Assembly: GCA_021018995.1 (NCBI GenBank)
Contig: CM037598.1
Span: 70,388,671 to 70,452,670, forward strand
Source: Chloranthus sessilifolius
Lineage: Eukaryota; Streptophyta; Magnoliopsida; Chloranthales; Chloranthaceae
Direction of reading: 5' to 3'
DNA: 64,000 bases
Part shown: positions 10,504-20,866 of the stretch, piece after piece
How the letters are laid out: the number at the start of each line of letters is the position of its first letter
How positions within the stretch are numbered: position 1 is the first letter of the stretch
Program-made: the position numbers and the translations under genes
Notes under the pieces: generated by a model
The model's database searches: none
What the model saw: only the letters and a program-made list of their open reading frames with translations
Told to the model about the DNA's origin: nothing

Positions 10504-12287
10504 TTATTCTTTCAACTGTTCTGGTTCTTTTGAGGCTGTAGTGGGGACTGCTTCCCCCTGATTTTGTTCGACCCTAAGTGTGATGATGGTGGGTCTGGGA
10601 GGGTTGAAGCTGGCAACTCCTCCACTATTGCGGATCTCATCCTCCTCGTACTGTTGGTCCTGGTATTGGTGAGGGGCGAGTTCTGCTATTTGGACTTGGG
10701 GGGTGAGGGGTTGGATGACCTGGTGGGGCCATATGGTTTGTAAGGGATGAGAAGGGATAAATGGATGAGCGATTTGTGGGTAAGTGATGTGCTGAGCTGG
10801 GTGCACATTCTGGGGGTGAGGGGGGTGTGGTTGAGGTGGCGGGATGTTGTGGGTTTGAGAAATGGGATGGATTGGATTTACCGTTCGAGGCGGGATGGGG
10901 GCGTAAGGGGTGTAGGTGAATGAAGGGTACTGGTGGGGGGGTATGGGGTTAGTGAATGGGCCTTGATGAGCATGGGTGGATGGGCCTTGGGTTTGAGGGA
11001 TTTGGGTTTGATGGTTTTGGAAGGCTTGGATTGATGGGCCTTGGGCTTGGGTGTGGGGGTTAGTATGACTTTGGGTCAATGGGCCTTGTTGGGTTTGGGC
11101 TAATGGGTCATGAGGGGGTTGGGTTTGGATTTGAGCCTGATGGGCTTGGGTCCATGGCCTGGGGGGTTTGGGCTTGGGCCCATGGGTTTTGAAGGTTTTG
11201 GGCCTGGACCTGAGCCTGATGGGCTTGGGTCCATGGGCCTTGAGGATTTTGGGCCTAGGCCTGGGTCTGATGGGCTTGGGCTTGGGCCCATGGGTTTTGA
11301 GGATCTTGGGAATGGGCCTGATGGGCTTGGGCCCATGGGTTTTGAGGGTTTTGGGCTTGGGCTTGGTGGGCTTGGGCCCATGGCTCTGGAGGTGTTTGGG
11401 CTTGGGCCCGTGGGTTTGTATGGGTTTGGGTCTGGAATTGAGGTGGGAGATTTTGGGAAGTATGGACGATGGGTGGTTGGGCATGGTTAGGAGGGAATGG
11501 GGTATGGAGGTTTTGGAGATTTGGATGCGGGGTTTGAGATGTAGGGTTCCGAGAAGCAGCCCACATGGCGTACATCGTTCTCATGTCCTCCATTGAGGGC
11601 ATGGATTCAGGTGTGAGATTGGGGGTGATGGCTACTTAAGGATGGAGGGGGTTGGGAGAAATTGGGCACGACTCGGGTATGGGTGGTTGTGCTTGGAGGG
11701 TATGGGTGTATGGCTATGGAAGGTGGTGGGTTATTGGTCATATCCTAGGAAAAGTTGGGTATGACCTGGGTAAATGGGGGGGTATGTTGGGATATGGATG
11801 GGCCATGTGGTGGGAATGGCATGTGAGATGAGGTGGATGGGATGTGGGATGTAGGGGGCCTGGATGATGAGATGGATGGAACGTGGGAAGTAGGCAGGGG
11901 ATGGGGCTCCATGTGGGGTCTTTGGGAGTATGGGGGTGCGGTAAGGGTGTATGGATTGGAGATGGGGATGTATGAGTTGGTTGGGAAATGAGGGGTTTCA
12001 GTAGGGGATGAAAAGGGGGTATGTTGGGAGAATGTGAGGGAGGGGGATCGGGTGGATGTGAACACGGGTGCCCCAAAGGGACCCGTGATATCGAACCGGG
12101 TTTGGGCGAAGGTGTCAGAGATCGGGTCTTCTCCTACATGGGAATGGGATGGGGATGACGGCAGGGATGTATCGGCTCTTGACATGATCTGCTGACGAGT
12201 GTTGTATTGATGTCTCGGATAAGGGCCAAATACCTTCCTGGTTCTCCTTCTACGGGCTGGGTTTGAGGTTGCCGTAGTGACGGTCAC
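10504..12287 (-). pseudogene. Long Pro-rich N-terminal extension of Tat Gag with coding minisatellite
   Basis: The likely start is the ATG at 12287, followed by a basic patch (RRRRTRK) and long Ser/Pro/His-rich sequence to 11745. After a frame change near 11500-11740 a second ORF (11484-10504) encodes repeated HGPKP/RPRPK units (11110-11450 at DNA level), then Pro/Gln/His-rich sequence leading to the capsid core. No enzyme motif is seen. Long disordered Gag extensions occur in large Tat elements. On the + strand the repeat makes Gly-rich ORFs that I regard as shadows. Confidence 0.6.
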
Positions 12288-13763
12288 ACCAAGATATATT
12301 TTTTGATTGTTTTTCTTTGTGTTTTTTCTTTGGTTTTTTGGAAAATGATGATGATGATTTTTTTTGGTTTTTGGAGATGATTTTTTTTGTGGTTTTTTGT
12401 TTTTTGTTTCTTTTGAAGGTGGATTTTTTTTGAAGATGAGGATTTTTCTTTTTCTCTTTTTCTCTTTTTTTTTAAAAAATGGAAATTAACTCTCCTCTAC
12501 CTAAAATGATGACCTGGTGCCCAGGGTCAACTCCCATTTCGGGTGATATATGTACCTTTAGTAGGTCCCACGGCGGGATCTGACATACTTCGGAAGAAGC
12601 GAAAGGGAACCCTTTCGTTCTATTGAAGGTGAAGGAATCCACGCAAACGACCCGATCTCCAGGAGCAAATCAATAAGAAGTTGCCTTTCTTTGACTGGGC
12701 GGGGGCATGTTGGGTGTTATAGAATGCGAGAGGCTACTGCGGGCACTAATACCGCTAATTGGGGAGTTGGGGTGGTGGATTGGGCCTCAGATCGGGTTGC
12801 TGTGACCCAATATACACTGGGCGTATATATTATGCACGCCTGACAAAAAAAAGGGCAGATTTGACCGGGCGTATATATTATATACGCCTGAGTAAACCTG
12901 GAGATTTTTTGCTGGGCGTATATAGTATATACGCCTGGCAAAACAATTTTGTCAGTGAAGTTTTGACAGTGAACAGCAAGCCCGAATGTGGGTCTTTGAA
13001 CTGGTTTCATGGGAGAAATGCTCCCGGGGACTACTGTGTATGTTATTGGGTCCCTCCTTTCCGTTTCCTAGGGATACACGGCTGAATTTTGGGTTGTCTA
13101 CGCTCTCACCAATGCGGGTTTTACGGCTTGAACGGAATTGGCAACCCAACCGATATACCTCCGGCACAAGCGCCTTCTCAAGTACTAGAAGGGGTGGTTC
13201 TTTTCAGGATCATCACTACTAGGGCTGCCGCCTTACTGGGAACCGAGTAAAGTATATGTGCGCCTAAACCCCCCGAAAACTACCCAAAAATGCAAAAATA
13301 AATTCAATTATGTCCCCACACAGTTGGTTCACTTTTAATTACAGATTTCTAAGGGGGAGTGAAATTAAGTCCAAAAAAATGGGTCGGGGATGACAAGCCC
13401 GTGCCGCCTCAACGGGCCGGCGTTCAAAGGTGAGATATGATGAGCGAAATAAAGTGCGCAAGTAGGCCCGCCAAATAGCTAAGGCTCGTAAATGACTGAA
13501 ATTTAAATGACGTGAAAAGTAAATGCGAGCGAGCCCGCCAAATGGCTAAGGCGGCTTAAATGACAAGAATCGAAAAAACAGAAATTTAAAGGTGCACGTA
13601 GGCCCGCCAATCGGTTAAGGCACTTAAAGGACTGAATCATAGGGGTGAGTACGTTAGAAAAAATAATAAAAATATTTAAAAAATAGTAAAAAATAAGAAG
13701 AAAACAGCAATGGTTAGTAACAAAAAAAGCAAGGCCAACAAGAGGGGAAGCGCTAGGGTGATA
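12288..13763 (-). other. 5' untranslated leader of the Tat element
   Basis: There is no convincing ORF between the PBS and the Gag start. The stretch has T-rich DNA (12298-12475), three strong palindromes (12818-12935) and an A/G-rich segment (13260-13740) with short repeats containing GCCCGCCAA (13468-13615). It would be packaged RNA leader and may hold splice or packaging signals; none is identified. Confidence 0.6.
12815..12940. repeat. Three copies of a GGCGTATATA/TATATACGCC palindrome in the leader
   Basis: Copies lie at 12819-12840 (decayed), 12868-12888 and 12915-12935. The last two are perfect inverted repeats with 10-bp arms around one central base. All are preceded by CTGG or CCGG and followed by CTGR. 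The same motif recurs in the U3 part of this element's LTR. Confidence 0.85.
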
Positions 13764-13781
13764 TCCCTAGCAGAGTCGCCA
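13764..13781 (-). other. Primer-binding site, tRNA-Arg-like
   Basis: The minus strand reads TGGCGACTCTGCTAGGGA, two bases inside the 5' LTR. It starts with TGG (complement of the tRNA CCA end) and matches, with one or two differences, the acceptor stem of a plant tRNA-Arg as I remember it. tRNA-Arg priming is known for Tat/Ogre elements. Confidence 0.8.
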
Positions 13782-14485
13782 TTTGTGCGACCATGGATCC
13801 TCTCGAACCTGTCGCAGCGATGTGCTCGCCTTTGATGAAATGTAGAGTCGCCACTCGGAGCTTTTGGTGACCCGGGAAAGCTTCAAATCGATATTTTGAG
13901 CACCGAAGTACTAAATATGACTCTGATTTACCGGTCTTTGCCAAAGGCTCTAGGGTAGGGGCTTCGGTTATCTATCGGGAAGGGTTTAGGCACCCGATCA
14001 ACCCGCATGTAGCGGTCTCTATCTATGGCCAAAAATGAAAATGGAAGGGCGGAGTTTCCCCTTTGCCCGAAGGCAATATGGTCCTATCAAGCTTTGAGCC
14101 AAACCAAAATTTCGGCGGCGTAACGGCTTGAATCCTTGGACGGAGGAGACACCAAGAAGGTAGAGGAAGAGAGGGGTGAGCCGGAGCTCACAGGCCCTTG
14201 TTACACCGTGGAAGATCTTCGCTTTGGCGTGCTTCCGATGGCTTAAACTGTATGGAAATGGATTCTAACACTAGGATTCGGTAAAATAGGGAGTGTAGGA
14301 TGAGGCTAAAGGCTAGGCTTTAGTTAAAGGGAGTGATCTAATGGTGGAAATGGACTGAAATAGATGAAATATGCATGCTGGAATTCTGGAAAAATATTGG
14401 CATTTTCTCTCACTAGGGTTTTCTCTTAAGCATTCTCTAATCTTTCAACCAAATTTCCAACCCTTTGGGAAGAGGGGGGCCTCTC

Positions 14486-14493
14486 TATTTATA
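14486..14493 (-). promoter_or_regulatory. TATA box of the Tat LTR
   Basis: The minus strand reads CTATAAATAGAGAGG. This is a classic plant TATA box inside the LTR; transcription would start roughly 30 bp further (about 14455) and run leftwards. Confidence 0.65.
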
Positions 14494-14771
14494 GAGAAGA
14501 GGTGGGTTAGGGGTTTACTTAAGAGCTAATTGGTTTAACAATTAGGTAATCCCCCATCTAAGGTTTTCTAGGTTTTCAAGGTCCTAGGGTTTTGGGAAAC
14601 TGATTTTAATGGCGGATGATGGGGTGAGACCATGGGTGACTTAAGGGTTGCCAATAAGCGCAAAGGGGGTGCAACCAACCTCAAGACACCCACCTTAACT
14701 AAGGGGATGGTCAAAGGGTCAAACTAGATGAAGGAAATTCGAGCAACTGATGACAGTTACTGTAGCTAAGC

Positions 14772-14982
14772 TGGGCATGTATATTATATACGCCTAATTT
14801 AGGAACAGTGAATTCTACGAAAATCAGGAGAGTTTTGGGAAGATGAAGCCCGTGGTGGGTCCCACCTATGCTGGGCGTATATATTATATACGCCTGGCCA
14901 AATTTCCCTCAAAATAGGCAAAATATAATATATATACCGACTAACTGGGTTTAATTAAGGGCGTATGCAATATCCACGCCTG
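14772..14982. repeat. Three GGCGTATATA-type palindromes in the Tat LTR U3
   Basis: Copies are near 14774-14794 (one arm changed), 14874-14894 (perfect, 10-bp arms, one central base) and 14960-14980 (decayed). They are the same word as in the leader at 12818-12935 and lie upstream of the TATA box in element sense. Confidence 0.8.
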
Positions 14983-15364
14983 AGCAAAATTTTATGATTT
15001 TATGTGAAACCAATCGGCCATTACTTTTGAACCATAGCTCCAAATTGGGTGATCTTTGGCTTGTTAGAAAGCTGGAGAAGTCCTCTTTCTAATGGTATAT
15101 GGCTCTTCCATGATGGTGGTCTATATAAAAATTTGTAGCTCCTCTCCCATCAACTGCTCAGAAAGGTTCAAATTAGGTATGGGAAGGGAATCTAGGGTTT
15201 AGGGGTGATCTCTAAGGGTTGGGGAATGGTTCTAAAGGGTTCAGGGTGATTCCTAAAGGTCTGGGTGGATTCCTAAGGGTTCAGGGGTGCCATCGGAAGC
15301 ACAGGGGTATATCTCTCCCGAAGTACAGATTGATCGGGCCTTGGGCCGAATTTGGGTGTCTACA

Positions 15365-16995
15365 TCATCGATTTACTATAGCATCGAGCGCCCAATGGAA
15401 TACCCTCCATCATCGTCTAATCAGATCATTTTTCTTTCCTTTCTCATTCATTTAATACTACCCAGGTCCTTTCCTCATGAGCGGCGGGGTATAATTCTCA
15501 TACATATATCCCTGGGATGTCCAACTGGTGTATGGATTGGCCGCCATACTGGTCACCGATATTCTGTTGAGTCAGTCATGGGTATCCCGCCACGTCGGTG
15601 GAATATTCTCCAAACCTTAAATCGAAAGTGCACTATATATAATTATTCACCGTATGATTATGCTAATTATAGTATATTAGGCCTTATCAACTCTCATTTA
15701 CTTTGCGTTACATTTTTATATATATTCCTAGGATGTCACCATCTCAATGCATCACACAGATACCCTTATCACATTCGCATCCCCTGGGGACATCATATAC
15801 TTAGTGTTCACACACACACCCTTGAGTTTCACATTTTCAAAGTGTTAGTATTCATTTCTATATCACTGCATACATGCTCTTGCAATTAAAGTACATGTTT
15901 AAGGCGTTCCCTACCTCACGCGTACAAATTCTCAAGTGTCAAGGTCCAATATTGTTCCCATGCTTGCACTTACTTGTATGACCTAAGTTACATTATAGCA
16001 TAAGTAAAGCATCAAGAAAGATGCATAAAAGAAGGTACAAGACCCTCCCAGAACCCTAAAGTCTAAAATAAAAGTCAATAGAAACTGTCCAAATCGATTA
16101 ATCGAATTCCCAAAATCGATTAATCAAATTCCCAAAATCGATTAATCGATCCCAAATCGATTAATCGAAATTCCAAAATCGATTGATCGATTTTCAAATC
16201 GATCAATCGGTTTTCCCAGGCTCTTGATTTTCTAGCCACTTGGAGTGCACAGATGATTAATCGATTTTAAATTGATTAATCGAAATCCAAAAATTGATTG
16301 ATTGATTTTAAATCGATCAATCGATTTCGGGCATTTTTGTCCAGCTTACTTCTACGTCAAAATCGATTAATCGATTTTCCAAATCGATCAATCGATTTTG
16401 TCAGAAACTCAGCCCTTTGCGGGCACTTCTTCCAGTTTTTTCCTCTTTCTATTTTCCTTTCTTTTCTACATTTTTAATTTAACATTTCACCAATTAATCC
16501 TGGAACTAATGCACAACATATGCATTAAAATCAAACAAAACCCACCTCAAACCAATCTCTTGATTGATTCAATGGTTAGGTCAAAGGCTAGGGCTCTTAG
16601 CTCCGACTCCAACGAACTCCAATGCGTCGTCTCCGGAGTAATTGCTCAAGCCCGTAGTCAATTTAGAATCTACACTAACTCCCTTGCATTTACTCTCCGT
16701 TAATCTCTCTCTCTCTCTCTTTATAAATCTCTACACCAACCTAAATTAAAGAGAAATAACTCTCTTAAGTTATTTGCCTCTTTTAACCCATCTCTTGCCT
16801 TGGTGTAAAGCACATACACCCAAGACAGGTGTATATGATCTCCAAATTAGCTCTAACACTGCGTACACTTGTTCGTTCACATCAAGGTTACTTTAACCAT
16901 AGTCATCGTGTTGACTTTCACTTGGTCAAACCTACGACCAATCGGACACGCATCCCGAGGACACTGCTCAACGCCCAATTTTTAGGGATGTTACA
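15365..16995 (-). repeat. Old LTR remnant, related to the B-element LTR, interrupted by the Tat element
   Basis: The reverse strand starts TGTAACATCCCTAAAAATTG at 16995, matching the start of the B LTR at 47591 (TGTAACGTCCCAAAAATTTC), including the following phrases around GGGATGCG and the GTCAACA block. At its other end (15365-15620) it matches the B LTR region 39110-38940, including the segment TGGAGGGTATTCCAT. The rest of the LTR must lie to the left of the Tat element, outside the window. Only LTR sequence is seen, with no internal coding. Confidence 0.8.
16082..16402. repeat. AATCGATTAATCGATT word array in the LTR remnant
   Basis: About a dozen words of the type ATCGATTAATCGAT or ATCGATCAATCGAT, separated by short A- or C-rich spacers such as TTCCCAAA. 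Each word is nearly self-complementary. It occupies the same part of the LTR as the CGTTCGATCGAT array in the B element. Confidence 0.8.
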
Positions 16996-17733
16996 TCTAT
17001 TATTTGATTCAACACAGTCAACGGTGCGAATGGTGAAACCATAAGTTGTGCGTAAACTATTGCTATTTCTATTTCCATTAGTGTCTCGCTGCTCTCTTTC
17101 TCTATCTCTCATCACCATTAGGAAAACCTACAAACTACTACAAAATCTTTAAAAAAACGTAAGAACAAAATCGTAAAAAACGATTGCAAGATCTAGACGC
17201 TTGTAGATCCCCAATTGGCATTGCATTGTGCATGAGGGCAACGCGTTGGAACACATTGACTGCTTTGAATAAGATGATGGAGATTGTTTTTCGTCCTAAT
17301 CTTTCACAAGATGAATCTTGAGATTATGTGAATACCATCAGATGACCAGTCTTTCATTTTACATGCTACATATCCTAAAAAAGTGTCCTTAACATTATGT
17401 GGCATGCATCAAGCTCAAATGTGATTTTAAGGTCACTTTTTGGGATATGTATCTAATGAAATAAAAACCTAGCCATATGATGATACGCCCATGATCTCAA
17501 GATTCATCATCTGGAAGGCTGAGACGAAAAAATGTCTCCATCATTTGATTGAAGCAGTCAGTAGGTGTTGATCATGCTACATGGCATGTAATAATACACC
17601 TAGTGGTAGGGATCCATCCGCATTTCCCCTACACTCATAAATTAATGTACTTAATAGAGGATGGGTACTCTATTCCTGCCTAGCGGATTAGTGAGGATGC
17701 TTATGGGTGAAAAACATGGACTGAATCGAAGGA
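16996..17733. other. Unassigned segment between the LTR remnant and the copia LTR
   Basis: No gene is seen. It contains the large imperfect inverted repeat described separately. Sequence around 17085-17200 looks like a transcribed leader or intergenic DNA, but I cannot assign it to a family. Confidence 0.5.
17228..17603. mobile_element. Foldback element or MITE-like large hairpin
   Basis: The left arm (about 17228-17410) and right arm (about 17415-17603) are reverse complements with scattered mismatches. Shared stretches include TGACTGCTT, GATGATGGAGA, GATGAATCTTGAGAT, TACATATCC, AAAGTG and GGCATGCATC, in mirrored order. The centre is near 17405. Arms of roughly 170-185 bp and a near-zero loop fit a foldback MITE; a young MIRNA-like hairpin is an alternative. 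No transposase is present and the TSD is not clear. Confidence 0.65.
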
Positions 17734-19499
17734 TGATAGTAGAAGTGCGATTTTTCTTGGGGAAAATTTGATTTTAAAACTCTTTTAAAAACATAAATCA
17801 CACTTATTAAGATGTTACACTTTTATTAATACTTGATATATTCAATATCAAAATGGATAAAGAAAATATCCAAAAAGACCATATATAAAAATAATGGATT
17901 AATTAAAAAATATATAAAATGAACCTTAGATCATTCTTGGGATTGAGTTATTGATGGTTGAAGGAAGATGTAGTCCAAACAGAAAAAGATACGTTCTCCA
18001 AAAACAGAAATGATCATGCTTCTCAAAGGTTCAATGTTCTCTCCTTCCTTTTTCACTCTAAAAAAAGAAGTGGTATATATCTCTCCCCAGAGAACTTTTC
18101 ATAAATATATAGAAAAGATTCATTGACTTCCGTATCTTATCAAAACTCATACTCTATATGAAAGATAACAAATTCTTTTAAATTTCAAAAATTAAACTTT
18201 AAATTTCTTTATGTTTTAGAAAAGAGATAGAGATTGTCACAACAAGTATTTCTTATGCACCAAGACTAAGTGATACACATTGTCATTTAAAGCCTACTCT
18301 TTTTATAATTACCAATGTGCCCTAGAAAATTTGGTCTTACTAAAAAGTATTTAATAAGAGTTTTGATGACTCTTAATGATAATAGATTATTTAACTAAAT
18401 AAATAGATCTTGCGCAATAAGGTAATGAACATCTTATGCCCACAAAATGCGTGAAAAGATCAAGCAATGAACCTCTATATCTAGAGTACAAGGTCAGATC
18501 ACTTTGGGATAAAATATTTTGGGCTACCCCAATAAGTCGATCAACCCATTAGGACTATCAAGGATGCGAGATAACCATACGATAGTGAATCCCCAAAAAT
18601 AGAATATTTAACCTGTAGGGTCTCACCCATAGACACAACTATTAATGTCATCTTTTCATGTTCAATGCTCCATGTAGACTTATGGGTAAAATAAATATTA
18701 TTAATCTCATAGTCTTACGAAGGACATTGGGGCTATAGTTATCATCAAATATTGAGAAACTATTTCTCACGAATACAAATGTCGTTCAAAATAAAATATA
18801 TATTTAATATGATTTTCTTCATTAATAAAATAATCCTTTCAATAAATCATTGATAAAACACCTAAAGTTAGAACTTCATATTTGATGACAATCTTTCCCC
18901 AATCTTAAACATATCCCAAATAAATGGTCATGGATTTCATGTTAAAAATCTATCATCACTCAAATGGTTCACTGCACTCCCAATAAGTAGCATGTTATAA
19001 ACTGAATCAGTTCATATAGATACCCTCAAAGTGATACAAATCATCATTCAGTAATTAATACAATTTCTCAGGTCTAAGGACTTTATTAATCAATGCTTAT
19101 GAGAAAGAGGTAATCTTATGAGAACATAATCTGTCGTGCAACTTCTCACGGTGCAATCGGTCAATGTACGTATCTAATATAAGCATCCATGCATCGATGT
19201 GTAGTCTCTACTACAATTCCATATTAGGTTGTGCCAATAATTTTAAAGATAAAGAACCGAAGAGTTAGATCTCATGTGCTAGCTCGTAGATGATCACCTC
19301 ACTCATTGTACAAGATGTCTAAGGACCTTGTCTGATGTTCGTCATCTCAGTAATCATCTAATGATAAAAGTTTAGGTCATGTACCCATTTATAATTTATG
19401 TGAAAATATTACACCAATAATATGAATAAAAGACTTGTCTCAATTAATCAAAGCATCAAATACAACAATAAAATGACTTTTTAGGGCATACTTCCAACA
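17734..19499 (-). repeat. 3' LTR of a Ty1/copia element
   Basis: In sense the LTR starts TGTTGGAAGTATGCCCTAAA at 19499, a very common plant copia LTR start, directly after a purine tract (19512-19500). The other end is placed at 17734, where the sense strand ends CTACTATCA after a CGCACTTC block; that boundary is a guess. An AT-rich TATA-like stretch lies near 18102-18119. No internal ORF is expected or seen. Confidence 0.68.
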
Positions 19500-19512
19500 A
19501 TCTCCCACTTGC
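19500..19512 (-). other. Polypurine tract of the copia element
   Basis: The minus strand reads GCAAGTGGGAGAT immediately before the LTR start TGTTGG. Its position between the RNase H ORF end and the LTR is as expected for the plus-strand primer. Confidence 0.75.
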
Positions 19513-19514
19513 TC

Positions 19515-20060
19515 TCAAAGACATTTTGGAAACGGTCTAACTCCCATGACATTGAAATGTCTAGAGAATACTTTATAAGGTAATGCCTTAGTCAATGACT
19601 CACAAAGATTGTCCCTAGATGGAATCTTAGTGGCAAGGATATCTCCTCTGGCAACAAAGCCGCAAATTAGATGGTATTTCCTTCCAACATGCTTCATTTT
19701 GCTGTGATCGCTCGGCTCCAAACTTTGAGCTCCTAATTCTTGGAGGAACCTCTTGAACCATACAGCCTCCTTTGTAGCTTTTGAAACTGCAATATATTCC
19801 GCCTCGACTGTGGAATAAGCAATACTGGTCTGCTTCACGCTGCACCAACTAATTGCTGCACCTCCAAGGGTGAAGACATAGCCCGACGTCGACATGCAAT
19901 TATCAGTGCCTGATTGAAGGTCGGAATTAGCATACCTAACTCCCATGAGTTCCTTAGAACAAAAGGTAAGTACATAATCACGGTCCTTTTCAGGTACCTC
20001 AACATGTGCTTCAACACAATCCGGTGTGAAACACCAGGATGACTTTGGAATCGGCTAACG
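19515..20060 (-). pseudogene. Ty1/copia RNase H fragment with internal deletion
   Basis: The minus strand reads SRFQSHPGVSH, LKHMLRYLKRT, a frame change, then YANSDLQSGTDN, STSGYVFTLGGAAISW, STVEAEYIAVSKATKEAVW, and ends KHVGRKYHL...LTKALPYKVFSRHFNVMGV. This is the copia RNase H at the 3' end of pol. Asp (NSD) and Glu (EAEY) of the active site are present. About 30 residues normally found between the DLEPSDH-like and KHVGRKYHL parts, with the third catalytic Asp, are missing. The fragment stops abruptly at 20060, where the C+ LTR begins. The rest of this element should lie beyond C+, outside the window. Confidence 0.85.
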
Positions 20061-20822
20061 TGTAACACCTGCCCCTCAAATTTTGTATTGGTCAACTAGT
20101 TGATTGAGACCTGACTATGTCAGGTGACTGCCTGAGGTCAGGTCCATCCAAAATTATTAAGCACCCACCTTAAATTGATGGGATAATATCTATTTCTAGT
20201 GGCACCCATAGGACACCCCTTTTATTTAAATGGGTGTGGTAGTAATTAAGTAAAACATACACCACATCTCACACTACATGAGAAGCCCAGACTGACTTTT
20301 GATAGACCCTGACCCGAGAATTAACCTGAATTGGGACTGAGCCTTGGTATTGATGTGAAGATCATCACCAACGGCTTAGATTTCGATGATCATCATGATA
20401 TAGGTTAGTAATTTGGGTCAAACATGGACCCATAAATCTTAAAGGACGAGATGCACTAATATTCCAAGTAGTGTGTATGTGCCTTGCTTGGAGCAATGGC
20501 AATGCTCGTAAATGTTAATTAAGCCCAAGGGCATTTGCAAATAAATTACCTAATTTCTATAATTATAAATTTGGATTTTGCTAATCTCTAGCAAATCCCA
20601 ACCACCCATCTAGTTGACTCAATTTTGACCCATCTTAGACCATTGAAATTTTTTGGAGAAATCTATGGTGAGAGATGGACTCTCACACATGCACCACAAG
20701 ATGTGTTTGAAAAGTATAAAGTCACAAAGGTTGAGGGTTTAAAAGCTACCAAAAGATAAGATGAGACTATGGGTGTGGTGAGAATGGAACCCTTGTGGGT
20801 CCCATTTCTCTCATGCGCATAT

Positions 20823-20866
<44 letters not shown>

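Larger units (their letters stand above)
1..15364 (-). mobile_element. Tat-lineage Ty3/gypsy LTR retrotransposon, 3' end off window
   Basis: Read on the minus strand the order is 5' LTR (15364-13784), PBS (13781-13764), leader, gag (from 12287), protease, RT, RNase H, a second archaeal-type RNase H, integrase (to 3162), a long 3' noncoding part and an ORF in the opposite direction (105-1217). A second RNase H between RNase H and integrase is the known hallmark of the Tat group (Ogre/Retand/Grande-like), and antisense extra ORFs after pol are also known there. The reading frame changes at about four places and there are several premature stops, so this copy is not autonomous. The 3' LTR and the left TSD lie outside the window. 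The right-hand neighbour is an older LTR into which the element inserted. Confidence 0.88.
13784..15364 (-). repeat. 5' LTR of the Tat element
   Basis: In element sense the LTR starts TGTAGACACCC at 15364 and ends GGTCGCACA at 13784, two bases before the PBS. The length is 1581 bp. It has a TATA box at 14493-14486 and decayed and intact palindromes between 14773 and 14980 in U3. The outer neighbour (from 15365, TCATC) is an older LTR, so TCATC is the expected TSD, but its mate is off the window. Confidence 0.82.

Noticed and set aside
11110..11596. Gly/Leu-rich ORFs on the + strand (LGLGPMGFEG-type repeats)
   Set aside because: They are the reverse side of the HGPKP-coding repeat in Tat Gag; the composition follows from the repeat.
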